A DNA stretch of 53,284 nucleotides from Pseudoxanthomonas suwonensis J47. Its GTDB lineage: Bacteria; Pseudomonadota; Gammaproteobacteria; Xanthomonadales; Xanthomonadaceae. Both the position numbers and the translations under genes were made by a program. Below, piece by piece: positions 1 through 7,566 of this stretch (positions are counted from its first letter, which is position 1; each line of letters begins with the position of its first letter). The stretch is taken from the NCBI RefSeq assembly GCF_000513955.1, contig NZ_AZUZ01000012.1, forward strand, positions 186 through 53,469. Reading direction: 5' to 3'. The notes below the pieces were generated by a model that saw only the letters and a program-made list of their open reading frames with translations, was not told the DNA's origin and searched no databases.

Positions 1-141
1 CCCGGTCGGAGCCCGCTGTCGCGCTCGGCCCGCCGAACCCATGTCCGCAGCGTCTCCGCCTTGCAGCCGATCTTCCCGGCCACCGACGTAATCGCCGCCC
101 ACTGGCACCTCGGGTGCGTACCTCGTCAATTTGTTGCTCAT
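1..141 (-). pseudogene. IS3-family transposase OrfA, N-terminal fragment with internal deletion
   Basis: OrfA is the helix-turn-helix DNA-binding subunit of IS3 transposases. Translation from the ATG at 141 gives MSNKLTRYAPEV, the usual OrfA N-terminus. The next recognisable OrfA sequence, WAAITSVAGKIGCKAETLRT then WVRRAERDSG, is in a different frame (+1) at about 101-1. The dozen or so residues normally between APEV and WAAI are missing. The gene therefore has an internal deletion that also shifts the frame, and it should not give a working OrfA. The fragment is cut by the window start. Confidence 0.75.
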
Positions 142-191
142 GGCTCCATCCTCTCAAGGTTTGGAGCCTCCGGGAAAGCCGGGGCGATTCA
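1..191 (-). mobile_element. IS3-family insertion sequence, terminal fragment
   Basis: On the minus strand the sequence begins TGAATCGCCCCGGCTTTCCC at position 191. This is the kind of terminal inverted repeat, with a TG start and a CCCCGG..CCCGG core, seen at the left ends of IS3-family elements of xanthomonads (family knowledge). It is followed by a GAGAGG ribosome-binding site and an OrfA start at 141. The element continues beyond the left window edge, so its other end and any target duplication cannot be seen. Confidence 0.8.
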
Positions 192-492
192 ACCTGTGGC
201 GTGGTGTGCCAGTAGACAGATAGACTTCCGAATGAAATCCGACGCTCTGGCTGTTGATGGATGTGCTTGGCTCGCTTTGGATCACCCGCAACGGCCTGCG
301 TTGACCAGGCCGAAGACTTGAGTCCACAATCGAGTCCATTCCGTGACGCCTGGATCGGAAAAAGCGTTCGTAATAAACGAGTTAGCGACCGGGTGCTGTT
401 CCCATCACCCGCTCCAGACACCACGCCAGGCGCCGCGGATGCATCCGCGGCGTTCTGCGTTTCCAGGGGCCAGGCTCCACGGCGGCGCATCG
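192..492. other. Intergenic region between the IS end and rimK
   Basis: I can support no gene here. The stretch up to about 420 is visibly less GC-rich than the surrounding coding DNA. It contains two copies of GAGTCCA at 320-326 and 332-338 and a possible AT-rich hexamer, TAATAA, at 371-376, without a convincing -35. A perfect 22-bp palindrome lies at 431-452 (separate entry). No tRNA-like sequence was seen. Confidence 0.5.
431..452. repeat. Perfect 22-bp palindrome upstream of rimK
   Basis: The half-site CGCCGCGGATG is followed directly by its exact reverse complement. Flanking ACG(C)CAG and CTGCGT extend the pairing with a small bulge. As RNA it would form a very stable hairpin ending 40 nt before the rimK start. 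It lacks a proper U-tract, so it could be a degenerate terminator, an mRNA-stability hairpin or a protein-binding palindrome. Confidence 0.7.
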
Positions 493-1431
493 ATGAAACT
501 GGCGATCCTCTCGCGCAACGCTTCCCTGTATTCCACCCGCCGCCTGGTCGAGGCGGCGCGCGTGCGCGGGCACAGCGTGCGCGTGCTCGACCCGCTGCGC
601 TGCTACATGCGCATCGCCCCGGACGGCTTTGCCATGCGCTACAAGGGCAAGCCGGTGAGCGGCTACGACGCGGTGATCCCGCGGATCGGCACCTCGATCA
701 CCCGCTATGCCACCGCGGTGCTGCGCCAGTTCGAGCTGATGGGCAGCTGGACCCCCAACGGCTCCGACGCGATCCTGCGCGCCCGCGACAAGCTGCGCAC
801 CCACCAGCTGCTGGCGGCGCAGGGCATCGGCCTGCCGACCACGGTGTTCGGCGACAACCCCGACGACACCGACGACCTGCTGTCGCTGCTGGGCCCGCCG
901 CCGCACGTGGTCAAGCTCAGCGAGGGCACCCAGGGGGCCGGGGTGATGCTGACCGAGAAGCCCTCCGCCTCGCGGGCGGTGGTGGAGGCCTTGCGCGGGC
1001 TTTACGCCAACTTCCTGCTGCAGGAGTTCGTCGCCGAGGCCGAGGGCGCCGACCTGCGCTGCTTCGTGGTCGGCGACCGGGTGGTCGCGGCGATGCGCCG
1101 GCAGGCCGCCGAGGGCGAGTTCCGCTCCAACCTGCACCGCGGCGGCGAAGCCTCGCCGGCGCAGGCCAGCGAGGAGGAGCAGGCGATGGCGGTGCGCTCG
1201 GCGCGGGCCCTGGGCCTGGGGGTGGCGGGGGTGGACCTGATCCGCTCCAGCCGCGGTCCGCTGGTCCTGGAGGTCAACTCGACCCCGGGCCTGGAGGGGG
1301 TCGAGACCGCCTGCGGGGTCGACGTGGCCGGGGCGATCATGGATTACGTGGCGGCCTCTGTTTCCCTTGTGAATCAAGGGGGTGGATCGGTTCCGGCGGT
1401 CCGCGGCGGGGTCCGGCGCCGGCCCCTTTAA
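493..1431 (+). CDS. rimK: Ribosomal protein S6--L-glutamate ligase (RimK)
   Basis: RimK is an ATP-grasp ligase that adds glutamate residues to the C-terminus of ribosomal protein S6 in the cytoplasm. The product is 312 aa, close to the 300 of E. coli RimK. The N-terminal pre-ATP-grasp domain starts MKLAILSRN. The ATP-grasp fold carries the loop EGTQGAGV at about 144-151 and the metal-binding block with [13 protein letters not shown] near 257-269. The last 20 or so residues are basic and low-complexity and are probably not part of the fold. I chose the ATG at 493 because RimK proteins begin there; an upstream in-frame ATG at 343 would add 50 unrelated residues. It stands alone on this strand, with a terminator about 115 nt downstream. 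Confidence 0.92.
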   Translation: MKLAILSRNASLYSTRRLVEAARVRGHSVRVLDPLRCYMRIAPDGFAMRYKGKPVSGYDAVIPRIGTSITRYATAVLRQFELMGSWTPNGSDAILRARDKLRTHQLLAAQGIGLPTTVFGDNPDDTDDLLSLLGPPPHVVKLSEGTQGAGVMLTEKPSASRAVVEALRGLYANFLLQEFVAEAEGADLRCFVVGDRVVAAMRRQAAEGEFRSNLHRGGEASPAQASEEEQAMAVRSARALGLGVAGVDLIRSSRGPLVLEVNSTPGLEGVETACGVDVAGAIMDYVAASVSLVNQGGGSVPAVRGGVRRRPL

Positions 1432-1545
1432 CGCACCTTTAATCGGTTCCGGCTTAGGCTCCGTCGGACCGCAGCTCCTTCGTCAGCCGGGGGGATCGCA
1501 GCCTCCCCGGCCGGCACACGAGATACGGTAATCGGGGCAATCCTT

Positions 1546-1578
1546 GGCCCAGGCGGTCTCCCCAGCCTGGGCCTTTTT
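1546..1578 (+). terminator. Rho-independent terminator
   Basis: A perfect 9-bp stem (GGCCCAGGC / GCCTGGGCC) with a 10-nt loop is followed by TTTTT. It lies 115 nt beyond rimK. It could end rimK or a separate short transcript in 1432-1545. Confidence 0.85.
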
Positions 1579-1596
1579 GCATCCGGGCGATGTCGT

Positions 1597-1625
1597 TTGC
1601 CCGGTCACGCGCGCCTAGGCAGAAT
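1597..1625 (+). promoter_or_regulatory. Candidate sigma70-type promoter for the 1685 gene and two-component genes
   Basis: TTGCCC at 1597-1602 and CAGAAT at 1620-1625 are 17 bp apart. They lie just after the terminator and 60 nt before the next start codon. The match to consensus is moderate, so this is an inference from position and spacing. Confidence 0.4.
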
Positions 1626-1684
1626 CGGGACGGCGCCCCTGTCGCCGAACCGTCCCTTTCCCACCCGTTCCCTGCGAGGTTCCG

Positions 1685-2173
1685 ATGTACAAGCTGCTCA
1701 TCCTTTCCGTCCTCGCCCTGGCCCCGCTGGCCGCCGGCGCCACCATCAACGCCAGCGGCGAATCCTTCTCCCCCGAGAAGGGCCTGGACCTGGCGCGGTC
1801 GTTCGACGCCCAGCGCACCGCGATCCTGAAGGCGCTCGCCGACGGCGAGACCTACGCCGAGATCGGCGCCGAGGAGCGCCGCCAGGTGCGCGCGTCCCTG
1901 GACCGCATCGACGCGCTGCTGGGCGGCGTGCAGGACGTGAACCAGCTTTCGGAGCGCGACAAGGTCGAGGTCTTCAACGAGCAGGAGCGGATCAACACGC
2001 TGCTGACCAAGGCCCGCGAGGACAGCCGCCTGGTGTGCGTGCGCGAGAAGAAGGTCGGCTCGCACCGCGCCACCAACAACTGCCAGACCGTGGCCGAGCG
2101 CCGCCGCGCCCACGAGCAGACCCAGAACGCGCTGATGAACAATCGCGGTATCCGCCTGCCACAGGCCAACTGA
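1685..2173 (+). CDS. Conserved secreted hypothetical protein
   Basis: The 162-aa product has a clear signal peptide (MYKLLILSVLALAPLAAGA, probable cleavage near residue 19), so it is probably periplasmic. The middle is charged and helical. The C-terminal third carries a Cys-x(n)-GSH-x(n)-Cys element (CVREKKVGSHRATNNCQ). That element resembles the two-cysteine motif that recurs in small exported proteins of xanthomonads, and the two cysteines may form a disulfide. I do not recognise an enzymatic function. A GAGG ribosome-binding site precedes the ATG. The gene ends 7 nt before the response regulator start, so co-transcription with the two-component pair is likely, and it could be an accessory to that system (inference). 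Confidence 0.75.
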   Translation: MYKLLILSVLALAPLAAGATINASGESFSPEKGLDLARSFDAQRTAILKALADGETYAEIGAEERRQVRASLDRIDALLGGVQDVNQLSERDKVEVFNEQERINTLLTKAREDSRLVCVREKKVGSHRATNNCQTVAERRRAHEQTQNALMNNRGIRLPQAN

Positions 2174-2180
2174 GGCGCCC

Positions 2181-2864
2181 ATGCGCATCCTCGTCATCGA
2201 AGACAACAGCGACATCGCGGCCAACCTCGGGGACTATCTCGAGGACCGCGGCCATACCGTCGATTTCGCCGCCGACGGGGTCACCGGCCTGCACCTGGCG
2301 GTGGTCCACGATTTCGACGCGATCGTGCTGGACCTGAACCTGCCGGGGATGGACGGCATCGAGGTCTGTCGCAAGCTTCGCAACGAGGCGCGCAAGCAGA
2401 CCCCGGTGCTGATGCTCACAGCCCGCGACAGCCTGGAGAACAAGCTGGCCGGCTTCGACTCCGGCGCCGACGACTACCTGATCAAGCCGTTCGCGCTGCA
2501 GGAAGTCGAGGTGCGGCTGAACGCGCTGTCGCGGCGCGGCAAGGGCGTGCAGACGCGGGTGCTCAACGTCGGCGACCTCGAGTACAACCTCGACACCCTC
2601 GAGGTCCGCCGCGAAGGCCGCCTGCTGCAGCTCAATCCCACCGCGCTGAAGATCCTGCAGGCGCTGATGGAGGCCTCGCCCGCCGTGGTCACCCGCCAGG
2701 AGCTGGAGACCCGCGTGTGGGGCGAGGAACTGCCGGATTCCGATTCCCTGCGCGTGCACATCCACGGCCTGCGTGCGGTGGTCGACAAGCCTTTCCCGGT
2801 GCCCTACATCCAGACCCGGCATGGCATCGGCTACCGCATCGCCGCGCCCGATGGCGGAAGCTGA
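2181..2864 (+). CDS. Two-component response regulator, OmpR/PhoB family
   Basis: This is a 227-aa DNA-binding response regulator. The receiver domain (1-115) has the acidic pair E7/D8, the phosphoacceptor D51 in IVLDLNLPGMDG, the switch T80 in LMLTARD and K102 in DYLIKPF. The C-terminal winged helix (about 130-224) ends with the typical HIHGLRAVVDK...IQTRHGIGYR. The kinase gene begins inside its last codons, so the two are translationally coupled. The target genes cannot be told from the sequence. OmpR-type regulators are common in xanthomonads, so I give no specific symbol. Confidence 0.93.
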   Translation: MRILVIEDNSDIAANLGDYLEDRGHTVDFAADGVTGLHLAVVHDFDAIVLDLNLPGMDGIEVCRKLRNEARKQTPVLMLTARDSLENKLAGFDSGADDYLIKPFALQEVEVRLNALSRRGKGVQTRVLNVGDLEYNLDTLEVRREGRLLQLNPTALKILQALMEASPAVVTRQELETRVWGEELPDSDSLRVHIHGLRAVVDKPFPVPYIQTRHGIGYRIAAPDGGS

Positions 2865-4206
2865 GTCCGCGACGCATCCCCGCCGGCACCGGAGGTTCCG
2901 GCGCCGGCTGCGCACCCGCATCATCCTCTCGTTCCTGCTGCTGGGCACGGGCCTGACGGCCCTGTTCGCGTTCCTGACCGACTACGCGCGCCAGCGCGTG
3001 GAGAGCCAGCTGGTCGAGGACGTGATGAACCGCAACATCAACGAGTACGCGCGGCGGTTCTACCTCAACCCCGGCAACGCGCGCCCGGAGCTGCCGGTGC
3101 AGCAGATGTACGGGCGCGTGGTCACCCGCGAGGGCTTCGAGCAGCTGCGCCGCGAGGAGCCTGACTGGTACGAGCTGCCCGACGGCATCCACAACATCAG
3201 CGGCCAGGACGAAGACGGCAACCCGTTCGCCTACAAGCTGGCGGTGCGCAAGACGCCGAACGAGTGGTTCTTCCTCGCCTACGACATGACCCAGACGCTG
3301 CGCGGCGAGGTCCAGCTCAAGCGCGCGCTGTACGTGTCGATCCTGCTGTTCAGCGGCCTGTCGCTGCTGATCGGCTGGTGGTCGGCGTCGCGGGTGATGC
3401 GGCCGGTCACCGAACTGGCCTCGCGCCTGCGCGCCTACCGTGGCAGCAGCCAGCCGCGACGCCTGGCGCCGCACTTCCCCGAGGACGAGGTCGGCCAGCT
3501 GGCCGAGGCGCTGGACGACTACGCCACCCGGCTGACCGAGGTGGTCCAGCGCGACCGCGAGTTCAACGCCGACGTCAGCCACGAACTGCGCACGCCGCTG
3601 GCGGTGATCAAGGGCGCGGTGGAACTGCTGCTGTCGCGCCCGGACCTGGACGAACGCACCCGCGCGCGCCTGCTGCGCATCCAGCGCGCCGAACAGCAGT
3701 GCAGCGACCTGATCGGCTCGCTGCTGCTGCTGTCGCGCAACGAGCGCGGCCAGGGCCACAGCGACGTGGCGCGTGTGGCCGAGCAGCTGCTGGATTCGCA
3801 CCGCGCGCAGCTGGGCGGCAAGCCGCTGGAGCTGCGCCTGGAGGGCGAGCCGGGCCTGGTCATCGAGGCGCCGGAGGCGGCGCTGGCGGTGGCCCTGGGC
3901 AACCTGGTCGGCAACGCGGTCAAGTACACGCCCGCCGGCGAGGTGGTGGTGCGCCTGCTCGCCGATGGCGTGCAGGTGGTCGACACCGGCCCGGGCCTGA
4001 GCGAGGAGGACGCGGCTCGGCTGTTCCAGCGCGGCTACCGCGGCACCCACGCCGGCCATTCGCAGGGCGCCGGCATCGGCCTGTCGATCGTGGGCCGGCT
4101 GTGCGACCTGTACGGCTGGGAGGTGAAGGTGCGCCCGCGCCAGGACGGCCACAGCGGGGTGGTGGCGACGCTGTCCTTCGGCGGCGCGCCGCTGGACGAA
4201 GGCTGA
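2851..4206 (+). CDS. Sensor histidine kinase
   Basis: This is a 451-aa inner-membrane sensor kinase. TM1 is at about 24-43, a periplasmic sensor region of about 115 residues follows, TM2 is at about 161-178, and a HAMP-like linker covers about 180-232. The HisKA domain has the phosphorylated His at 244 in DVSHELRTPL. The ATPase domain has the N-box NLVGNAVKYTP, the G1 box DTGPGL and the G2 box GAGIGLSIV, so it looks active. I start it at the ATG at 2851, which overlaps the regulator by 14 nt. The upstream in-frame ATG at 2773 would only add residues read through the regulator's coding region. The signal sensed is unknown. Confidence 0.92.
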   Translation: MAEAESATHPRRHRRFRRRLRTRIILSFLLLGTGLTALFAFLTDYARQRVESQLVEDVMNRNINEYARRFYLNPGNARPELPVQQMYGRVVTREGFEQLRREEPDWYELPDGIHNISGQDEDGNPFAYKLAVRKTPNEWFFLAYDMTQTLRGEVQLKRALYVSILLFSGLSLLIGWWSASRVMRPVTELASRLRAYRGSSQPRRLAPHFPEDEVGQLAEALDDYATRLTEVVQRDREFNADVSHELRTPLAVIKGAVELLLSRPDLDERTRARLLRIQRAEQQCSDLIGSLLLLSRNERGQGHSDVARVAEQLLDSHRAQLGGKPLELRLEGEPGLVIEAPEAALAVALGNLVGNAVKYTPAGEVVVRLLADGVQVVDTGPGLSEEDAARLFQRGYRGTHAGHSQGAGIGLSIVGRLCDLYGWEVKVRPRQDGHSGVVATLSFGGAPLDEG

Positions 4207-4213
4207 AGAAGCC

Positions 4214-4240
4214 GCGGCGGCGCATCGCCGCCGCCGCGCT
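4214..4240. terminator. GC-rich hairpin between convergent genes
   Basis: A 9-bp stem (GCGGCGGCG / CGCCGCCGC) with a 3-nt loop lies between the kinase stop and the ilvE stop. The U-tract is poor on both strands, so it is a weak bidirectional terminator candidate. Confidence 0.45.
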
Positions 4241-5151
4241 TACACGTAGTCGAGCCAGCCCCGCGTATCCGGCGTGCTGCCGTCGAACAGGCCGAAGAAC
4301 AGCTGCTGCATGCGCCGGGTGACCGGTCCCGGCCTGCCATCGCCGACCGGCTTGCCGTCTACCGAGCGCAGCGGGGTGATTTCCGCCGCGGTGCCGCACA
4401 TGAACAGCTCGTCGCACAGGTACAGGTATTCGCGCGGGATGTCGCGCTCGACCACCTCGATGCCGGCGTCGCGCGCCAGGCGGATGATCGAATCGCGGGT
4501 GATGCCGGTGAGGATCGAGGCGCTGGCCGGGGTGGTGTGCAGGGCGCCGTCGAACACCAGGAACAGGTTCTCGCCGGCGCCCTCGCTGAGCAGGCCGCCG
4601 GCCGCCAGGGCGATGCCTTCGCCGTAGCCATGGCGGCGCGCCTCGCGCGTGACCAGCTGCCCGGACAGGTAGTTGCCGCCGGCCTTGGCGCCCGCCGGTA
4701 CCGTGTTCGGCGCGACCCGCTGCCAGCTCGACACGCATGCGTCGATGCCCTGTTCCAGCGCCTCGGCGCCGAGGTAGCGGCCGAAGTCCAGCGCGGCGAT
4801 GGCCACGTCGATCGGCGTCTCCGCGGCGATGCCGACGCTGCCGACGCCGCGGAACGCGACCGGGCGCAGGTAGGCGCTGCGCAGGCCGTTGGCGCGGACG
4901 ATGTCGCGGCAGGCCTGGTCGATCTCGTCGGGCGTGTACGGAATGGCGATGTCGTAGATCTTCGCCGAGCCGAACAGGCGCCGGGTGTGGTCGCGCAGGC
5001 GGAAGATTGCCGTGCCCCTGGGCGTGTCGTAGGCGCGCAGGCCTTCGAAGACCGAGGAGCCGTAATGGATGGCATGCGCCATCACGTGGGTCGTGGCCTC
5101 TGCCCAGGGCTTGATGGCGCCGTTGTGCCAGATCTTCTCGGGGAACTGCAT
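4240..5151 (-). CDS. ilvE: Branched-chain amino-acid aminotransferase
   Basis: IlvE is a class IV PLP-dependent aminotransferase. It makes Leu, Ile and Val from their 2-oxo acids with glutamate as donor. The 303-aa product has the usual length (E. coli 309). It carries the N-terminal HAIHYGSSVFEGLRAY block, the PLP lysine K156 in AGAKAGGNYLSG, and the late CGTAAEITP loop of the family. The ATG at 5151 is preceded by GGAG. The longer reading frame from 5193 adds 14 residues not typical of IlvE. It is 55 nt downstream of the DUF4124 gene on the same strand and may be transcribed with it and metF. Confidence 0.95.
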   Translation of the reverse strand: MQFPEKIWHNGAIKPWAEATTHVMAHAIHYGSSVFEGLRAYDTPRGTAIFRLRDHTRRLFGSAKIYDIAIPYTPDEIDQACRDIVRANGLRSAYLRPVAFRGVGSVGIAAETPIDVAIAALDFGRYLGAEALEQGIDACVSSWQRVAPNTVPAGAKAGGNYLSGQLVTREARRHGYGEGIALAAGGLLSEGAGENLFLVFDGALHTTPASASILTGITRDSIIRLARDAGIEVVERDIPREYLYLCDELFMCGTAAEITPLRSVDGKPVGDGRPGPVTRRMQQLFFGLFDGSTPDTRGWLDYV

Positions 5152-5206
5152 GGGCCTGCTCCACCGGACGGGTGGCCCATTCTGCCGCAGCACGCGCCGT
5201 CCGGCG

Positions 5207-5935
5207 CTAGAGCCCGATCCAGAAGCAGCCGTGGCTGCGGCGCAGGCTCAAGCGGGTGGTGAGTGGGGTGGCGGTGCCGCCGCGGACCTGTTCCACCCGC
5301 AGCCCGACCGGCCGCGGCCGCGAGTAGGTCCGCGCAAGCGGCGGCGGCGCGGGCAGGGTGGAGAGGTCGATGGACGGGCGTTGCGTGGGTTCCGGCGCGC
5401 TGGTCGGCCAGCTGGGTATCCAGGCGGGCGGGCCGGAGGCCTCCGGTGGCGACGCGCTTTCCGGGGGCGGCGCCGGCAAAGGGGGGAGGGCGGCCGCCAC
5501 CGGCGGCGGTGCGGACGGCATGTACGGATCGGCCGGGTAGACCGGGCCGATGTCGACCAGCGGGTCCTGCACCATCGCTTCCAGGCGGTCGAGGATGCGC
5601 GAGGCGGCGCTGCGCGGGACGCCCTGCCAGTCGTAGATGCTGGCCAGGCGGTTGACGTCGCGCGCCTGGATCGCGCCCTGGATCTCCGACACCAGCTGGC
5701 TGAGCCGGCGCGGGCAGCCGTCGCGGAACATCCGCTGCGTCGCCTCCGGCACCGCCCCGCCGGTGGCCGCCGGCGGCGGCGGGCGTTCGCTTGCGCCGAG
5801 CGCGCTGCAGGGCTGGTCGGTGTAGATCGCCTGGCCGTCGGGAGTCACGCAGCGCTGCACCTGCTGCGCCCGGGCCGCGTCGGGCGCGGCCAGCAGCAGG
5901 CAGGTGGACAGCAGCAGGAGGGCGGCATGGCGCAT
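5207..5935 (-). CDS. Secreted DUF4124-domain protein with proline-rich linker
   Basis: The 242-aa product has a signal peptide (about 1-23, ending ARA-Q). A short DUF4124 region with two cysteines follows (CVTPDGQAIYTDQPC, about 29-43), and then a helical middle with GCPRRL and the motif ARDVNRLASIYDWQGV. A long Pro/Ala-rich stretch (about 135-200) precedes a C-terminal SHGCFWIGL. Function is unknown; the protein is probably periplasmic. The gene at 7567-8178 has the same order of motifs, so the two are paralogues. It sits between metF and ilvE with gaps of 57 and 55 nt on the same strand. Confidence 0.8.
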   Translation of the reverse strand: MRHAALLLLSTCLLLAAPDAARAQQVQRCVTPDGQAIYTDQPCSALGASERPPPPAATGGAVPEATQRMFRDGCPRRLSQLVSEIQGAIQARDVNRLASIYDWQGVPRSAASRILDRLEAMVQDPLVDIGPVYPADPYMPSAPPPVAAALPPLPAPPPESASPPEASGPPAWIPSWPTSAPEPTQRPSIDLSTLPAPPPLARTYSRPRPVGLRVEQVRGGTATPLTTRLSLRRSHGCFWIGL

Positions 5936-5992
5936 GGCCTGCCAGCCTAATCCGCCGCCGCGCGCGGCGGAATCACGACGCCGCGGCGACGT

Positions 5993-6817
5993 TCACAGCC
6001 GGGCCAGCACCGCCTCGGTTGGCCGGGCCAGGTTGAGCGTGTAGAAGTGCAGGCCCGGCGCGCCGCCGGCGACGAGCCTGCGGCACAGGTCGGCGACCAC
6101 GTCGGCGCCGAACTCGCGCACCGCCGCCACGTCGTCGCCGAAGGCCTGCATGCGCCTGCCGATCCAGCGCGGGATCTCCGCGCCGCAGGCCTCGGAGAAG
6201 CGGCGCAGCTGGGTGAAGTTGGAGATCGGCATGATCCCCGGCACCACCGGGATGTCCACGCCCAGCCGGCGCACGTCGTCGACGAAACGGAAGTAGGCGT
6301 CGGCGTTGTAGAAGTACTGGGTGATCGCTGCGTCGGCGCCGGCCTCGACCTTGGCCTTGAAGTGGCGCAGGTCGGTGAGCGCGTCCTCGGCCTGCGGATG
6401 GGTCTCCGGATAGGCGGCGACCTCGATGCGGAAGCGGTCGCCATGCTCGGCGCGGATCAGCTGCACCAGCTCGGAGGCGTAGCGCAGGTCGCCCGGATGG
6501 CCCATGCCCGAGGGCAGGTCGCCGCGCAGGGCGACGATGCGGCGGCAGCCGATCGCGCGGTACAGCTTGAGCAGTTCGCGGATCTCCTCGCGGTCGCCGC
6601 CGACGCAGGACAGGTGCGGGGCCGCCTCGAAGCCGTGGTGCTGGTTGAGGTGGCGCACGGTTTCGGAGGTGTAGCTGAGCGTGGAGCCGCCCGCGCCGAA
6701 GGTACAGGACACGTATTCGGGCGCGTAGGCGCGCAGCCGGGCGGCGGCGCGGTCCAGCTGCTGGCGCTGCTCGTCGGTCTTGGGCGGGTAGAACTCGAAG
6801 CTGATGGGGGTGGTCAT
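5993..6817 (-). CDS. metF: 5,10-methylenetetrahydrofolate reductase
   Basis: MetF reduces 5,10-methylene-THF to 5-methyl-THF with FAD and NADH, supplying the methyl group for methionine synthesis. The 274-aa TIM-barrel product starts MTTPISFEFYPPK, which includes the family glutamate (E8). D100 in ALRGDLPSG matches the flavin-modulating aspartate, and ITQYFYNADAYFRF and VPGIMPISNF are MetF signatures. It is somewhat shorter than E. coli MetF (296). The promoter region just upstream holds palindromes (separate entry). It is first in a same-strand run metF - DUF4124 - ilvE. Confidence 0.95.
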   Translation of the reverse strand: MTTPISFEFYPPKTDEQRQQLDRAAARLRAYAPEYVSCTFGAGGSTLSYTSETVRHLNQHHGFEAAPHLSCVGGDREEIRELLKLYRAIGCRRIVALRGDLPSGMGHPGDLRYASELVQLIRAEHGDRFRIEVAAYPETHPQAEDALTDLRHFKAKVEAGADAAITQYFYNADAYFRFVDDVRRLGVDIPVVPGIMPISNFTQLRRFSEACGAEIPRWIGRRMQAFGDDVAAVREFGADVVADLCRRLVAGGAPGLHFYTLNLARPTEAVLARL

Positions 6818-6844
6818 CGCGGCCGGCGGCTGGGGCGTTGGCCG

Positions 6845-6866
6845 GATAATATCTCTTTATCGCGAT
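6845..6866 (-). promoter_or_regulatory. metF promoter -10 with palindromic operator candidate
   Basis: On the minus strand TATTAT (6846-6851) is a good -10 about 30 nt before the metF start. It sits in the palindrome GATAATATC (6845-6853). A second palindrome, ATCGCGAT (6859-6866), lies in the spacer. Palindromes overlapping a promoter suggest a repressor site, perhaps for a methionine/SAH-responsive regulator. This is inference; no MetJ-type AGACGTCT box is present. Confidence 0.5.
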
Positions 6867-6878
6867 GGAAGCATGGGT

Positions 6879-6918
6879 GGGATTCGGGATTCGGGATCGA
6901 ATCCCAATCCCGCATCCC
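6879..6918. repeat. GGGATTC heptamer repeats in inverted arrangement
   Basis: Two GGGATTC units and a GGGATCG are followed by inverted copies (AATCCC, AATCCC, CATCCC), so the array can fold on itself. Such GGGATTC/GGGATTG strings occur widely between genes in Xanthomonadaceae genomes (general knowledge). It lies between the divergent metF and DUF3228 genes. Confidence 0.6.
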
Positions 6919-6939
6919 GGCTTCTGGGACAATCCCGCC

Positions 6940-7494
6940 ATGAGCATCGTCATGACCCCGTTCGCCCGCAACCGCCTGTTCCCGCGCATGCCGCGCGCCA
7001 ACACCATCCAGGACTGCACCCCGGCCGGGTTCGAGCGCCATCTCAACGAGCACGAGCCGCTGGCGGTGCTCGACGGCTACGCCCCGTTCTGCAAGCTGCA
7101 CGTGCACCGCAACTGGACCAGCACCCGCTGCCTGACCGTGCCGATCACCGACGCCAACCGCCACCTGCTGCGCTCGGCCTACGAGGCGCGCACCCGTTCG
7201 GAGCTGCCGGTGCTGGTGCGCTGGTTCGAGGGCGTGCAGCCGCCGGTAGCCGAATACCTGGTGGTGATCCTGTACAGCCGCGAGCAGCTGGCGAAGGAAG
7301 GCACGCCGATCGAGGCCGACTGGGGCGTGGTCGGCTGCCTGTACACGATGGAGCCGGCAGAGATCCCGATGGCGCCGATCACGATGATGCGCAACGCGCT
7401 GGGCGTGGAGGAGGGCGGTTCCGGGGTGCCGCTGGACCGCGAAGCCTACCTGCGCAGCGTCGAGTTCTGGGAGAACAACGCCAACTGGCGTTGA
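6940..7494 (+). CDS. DUF3228 family protein
   Basis: The 184-aa soluble product is recognisable as a DUF3228 protein from its overall pattern (PRMPRANTIQDC, FCKLHVHRNWTSTRC, and the C-terminal EFWENNANW). The biochemical function of the family is not known. It has no signal peptide or membrane segment and is probably cytoplasmic. I start it at the ATG at 6940. The longer frame from 6865 runs through the GGGATTC repeat array and is not credible as protein. It is divergent from metF and convergent with the second DUF4124-type gene. Confidence 0.8.
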   Translation: MSIVMTPFARNRLFPRMPRANTIQDCTPAGFERHLNEHEPLAVLDGYAPFCKLHVHRNWTSTRCLTVPITDANRHLLRSAYEARTRSELPVLVRWFEGVQPPVAEYLVVILYSREQLAKEGTPIEADWGVVGCLYTMEPAEIPMAPITMMRNALGVEEGGSGVPLDREAYLRSVEFWENNANWR

Positions 7495-7566
7495 GCCGCG
7501 CGCCGCAGCCTGCATGGCGCGGCCGGCCACCTGGCTGCTGCGCAGGGCGCGGCGCAGCGCGCCGTA

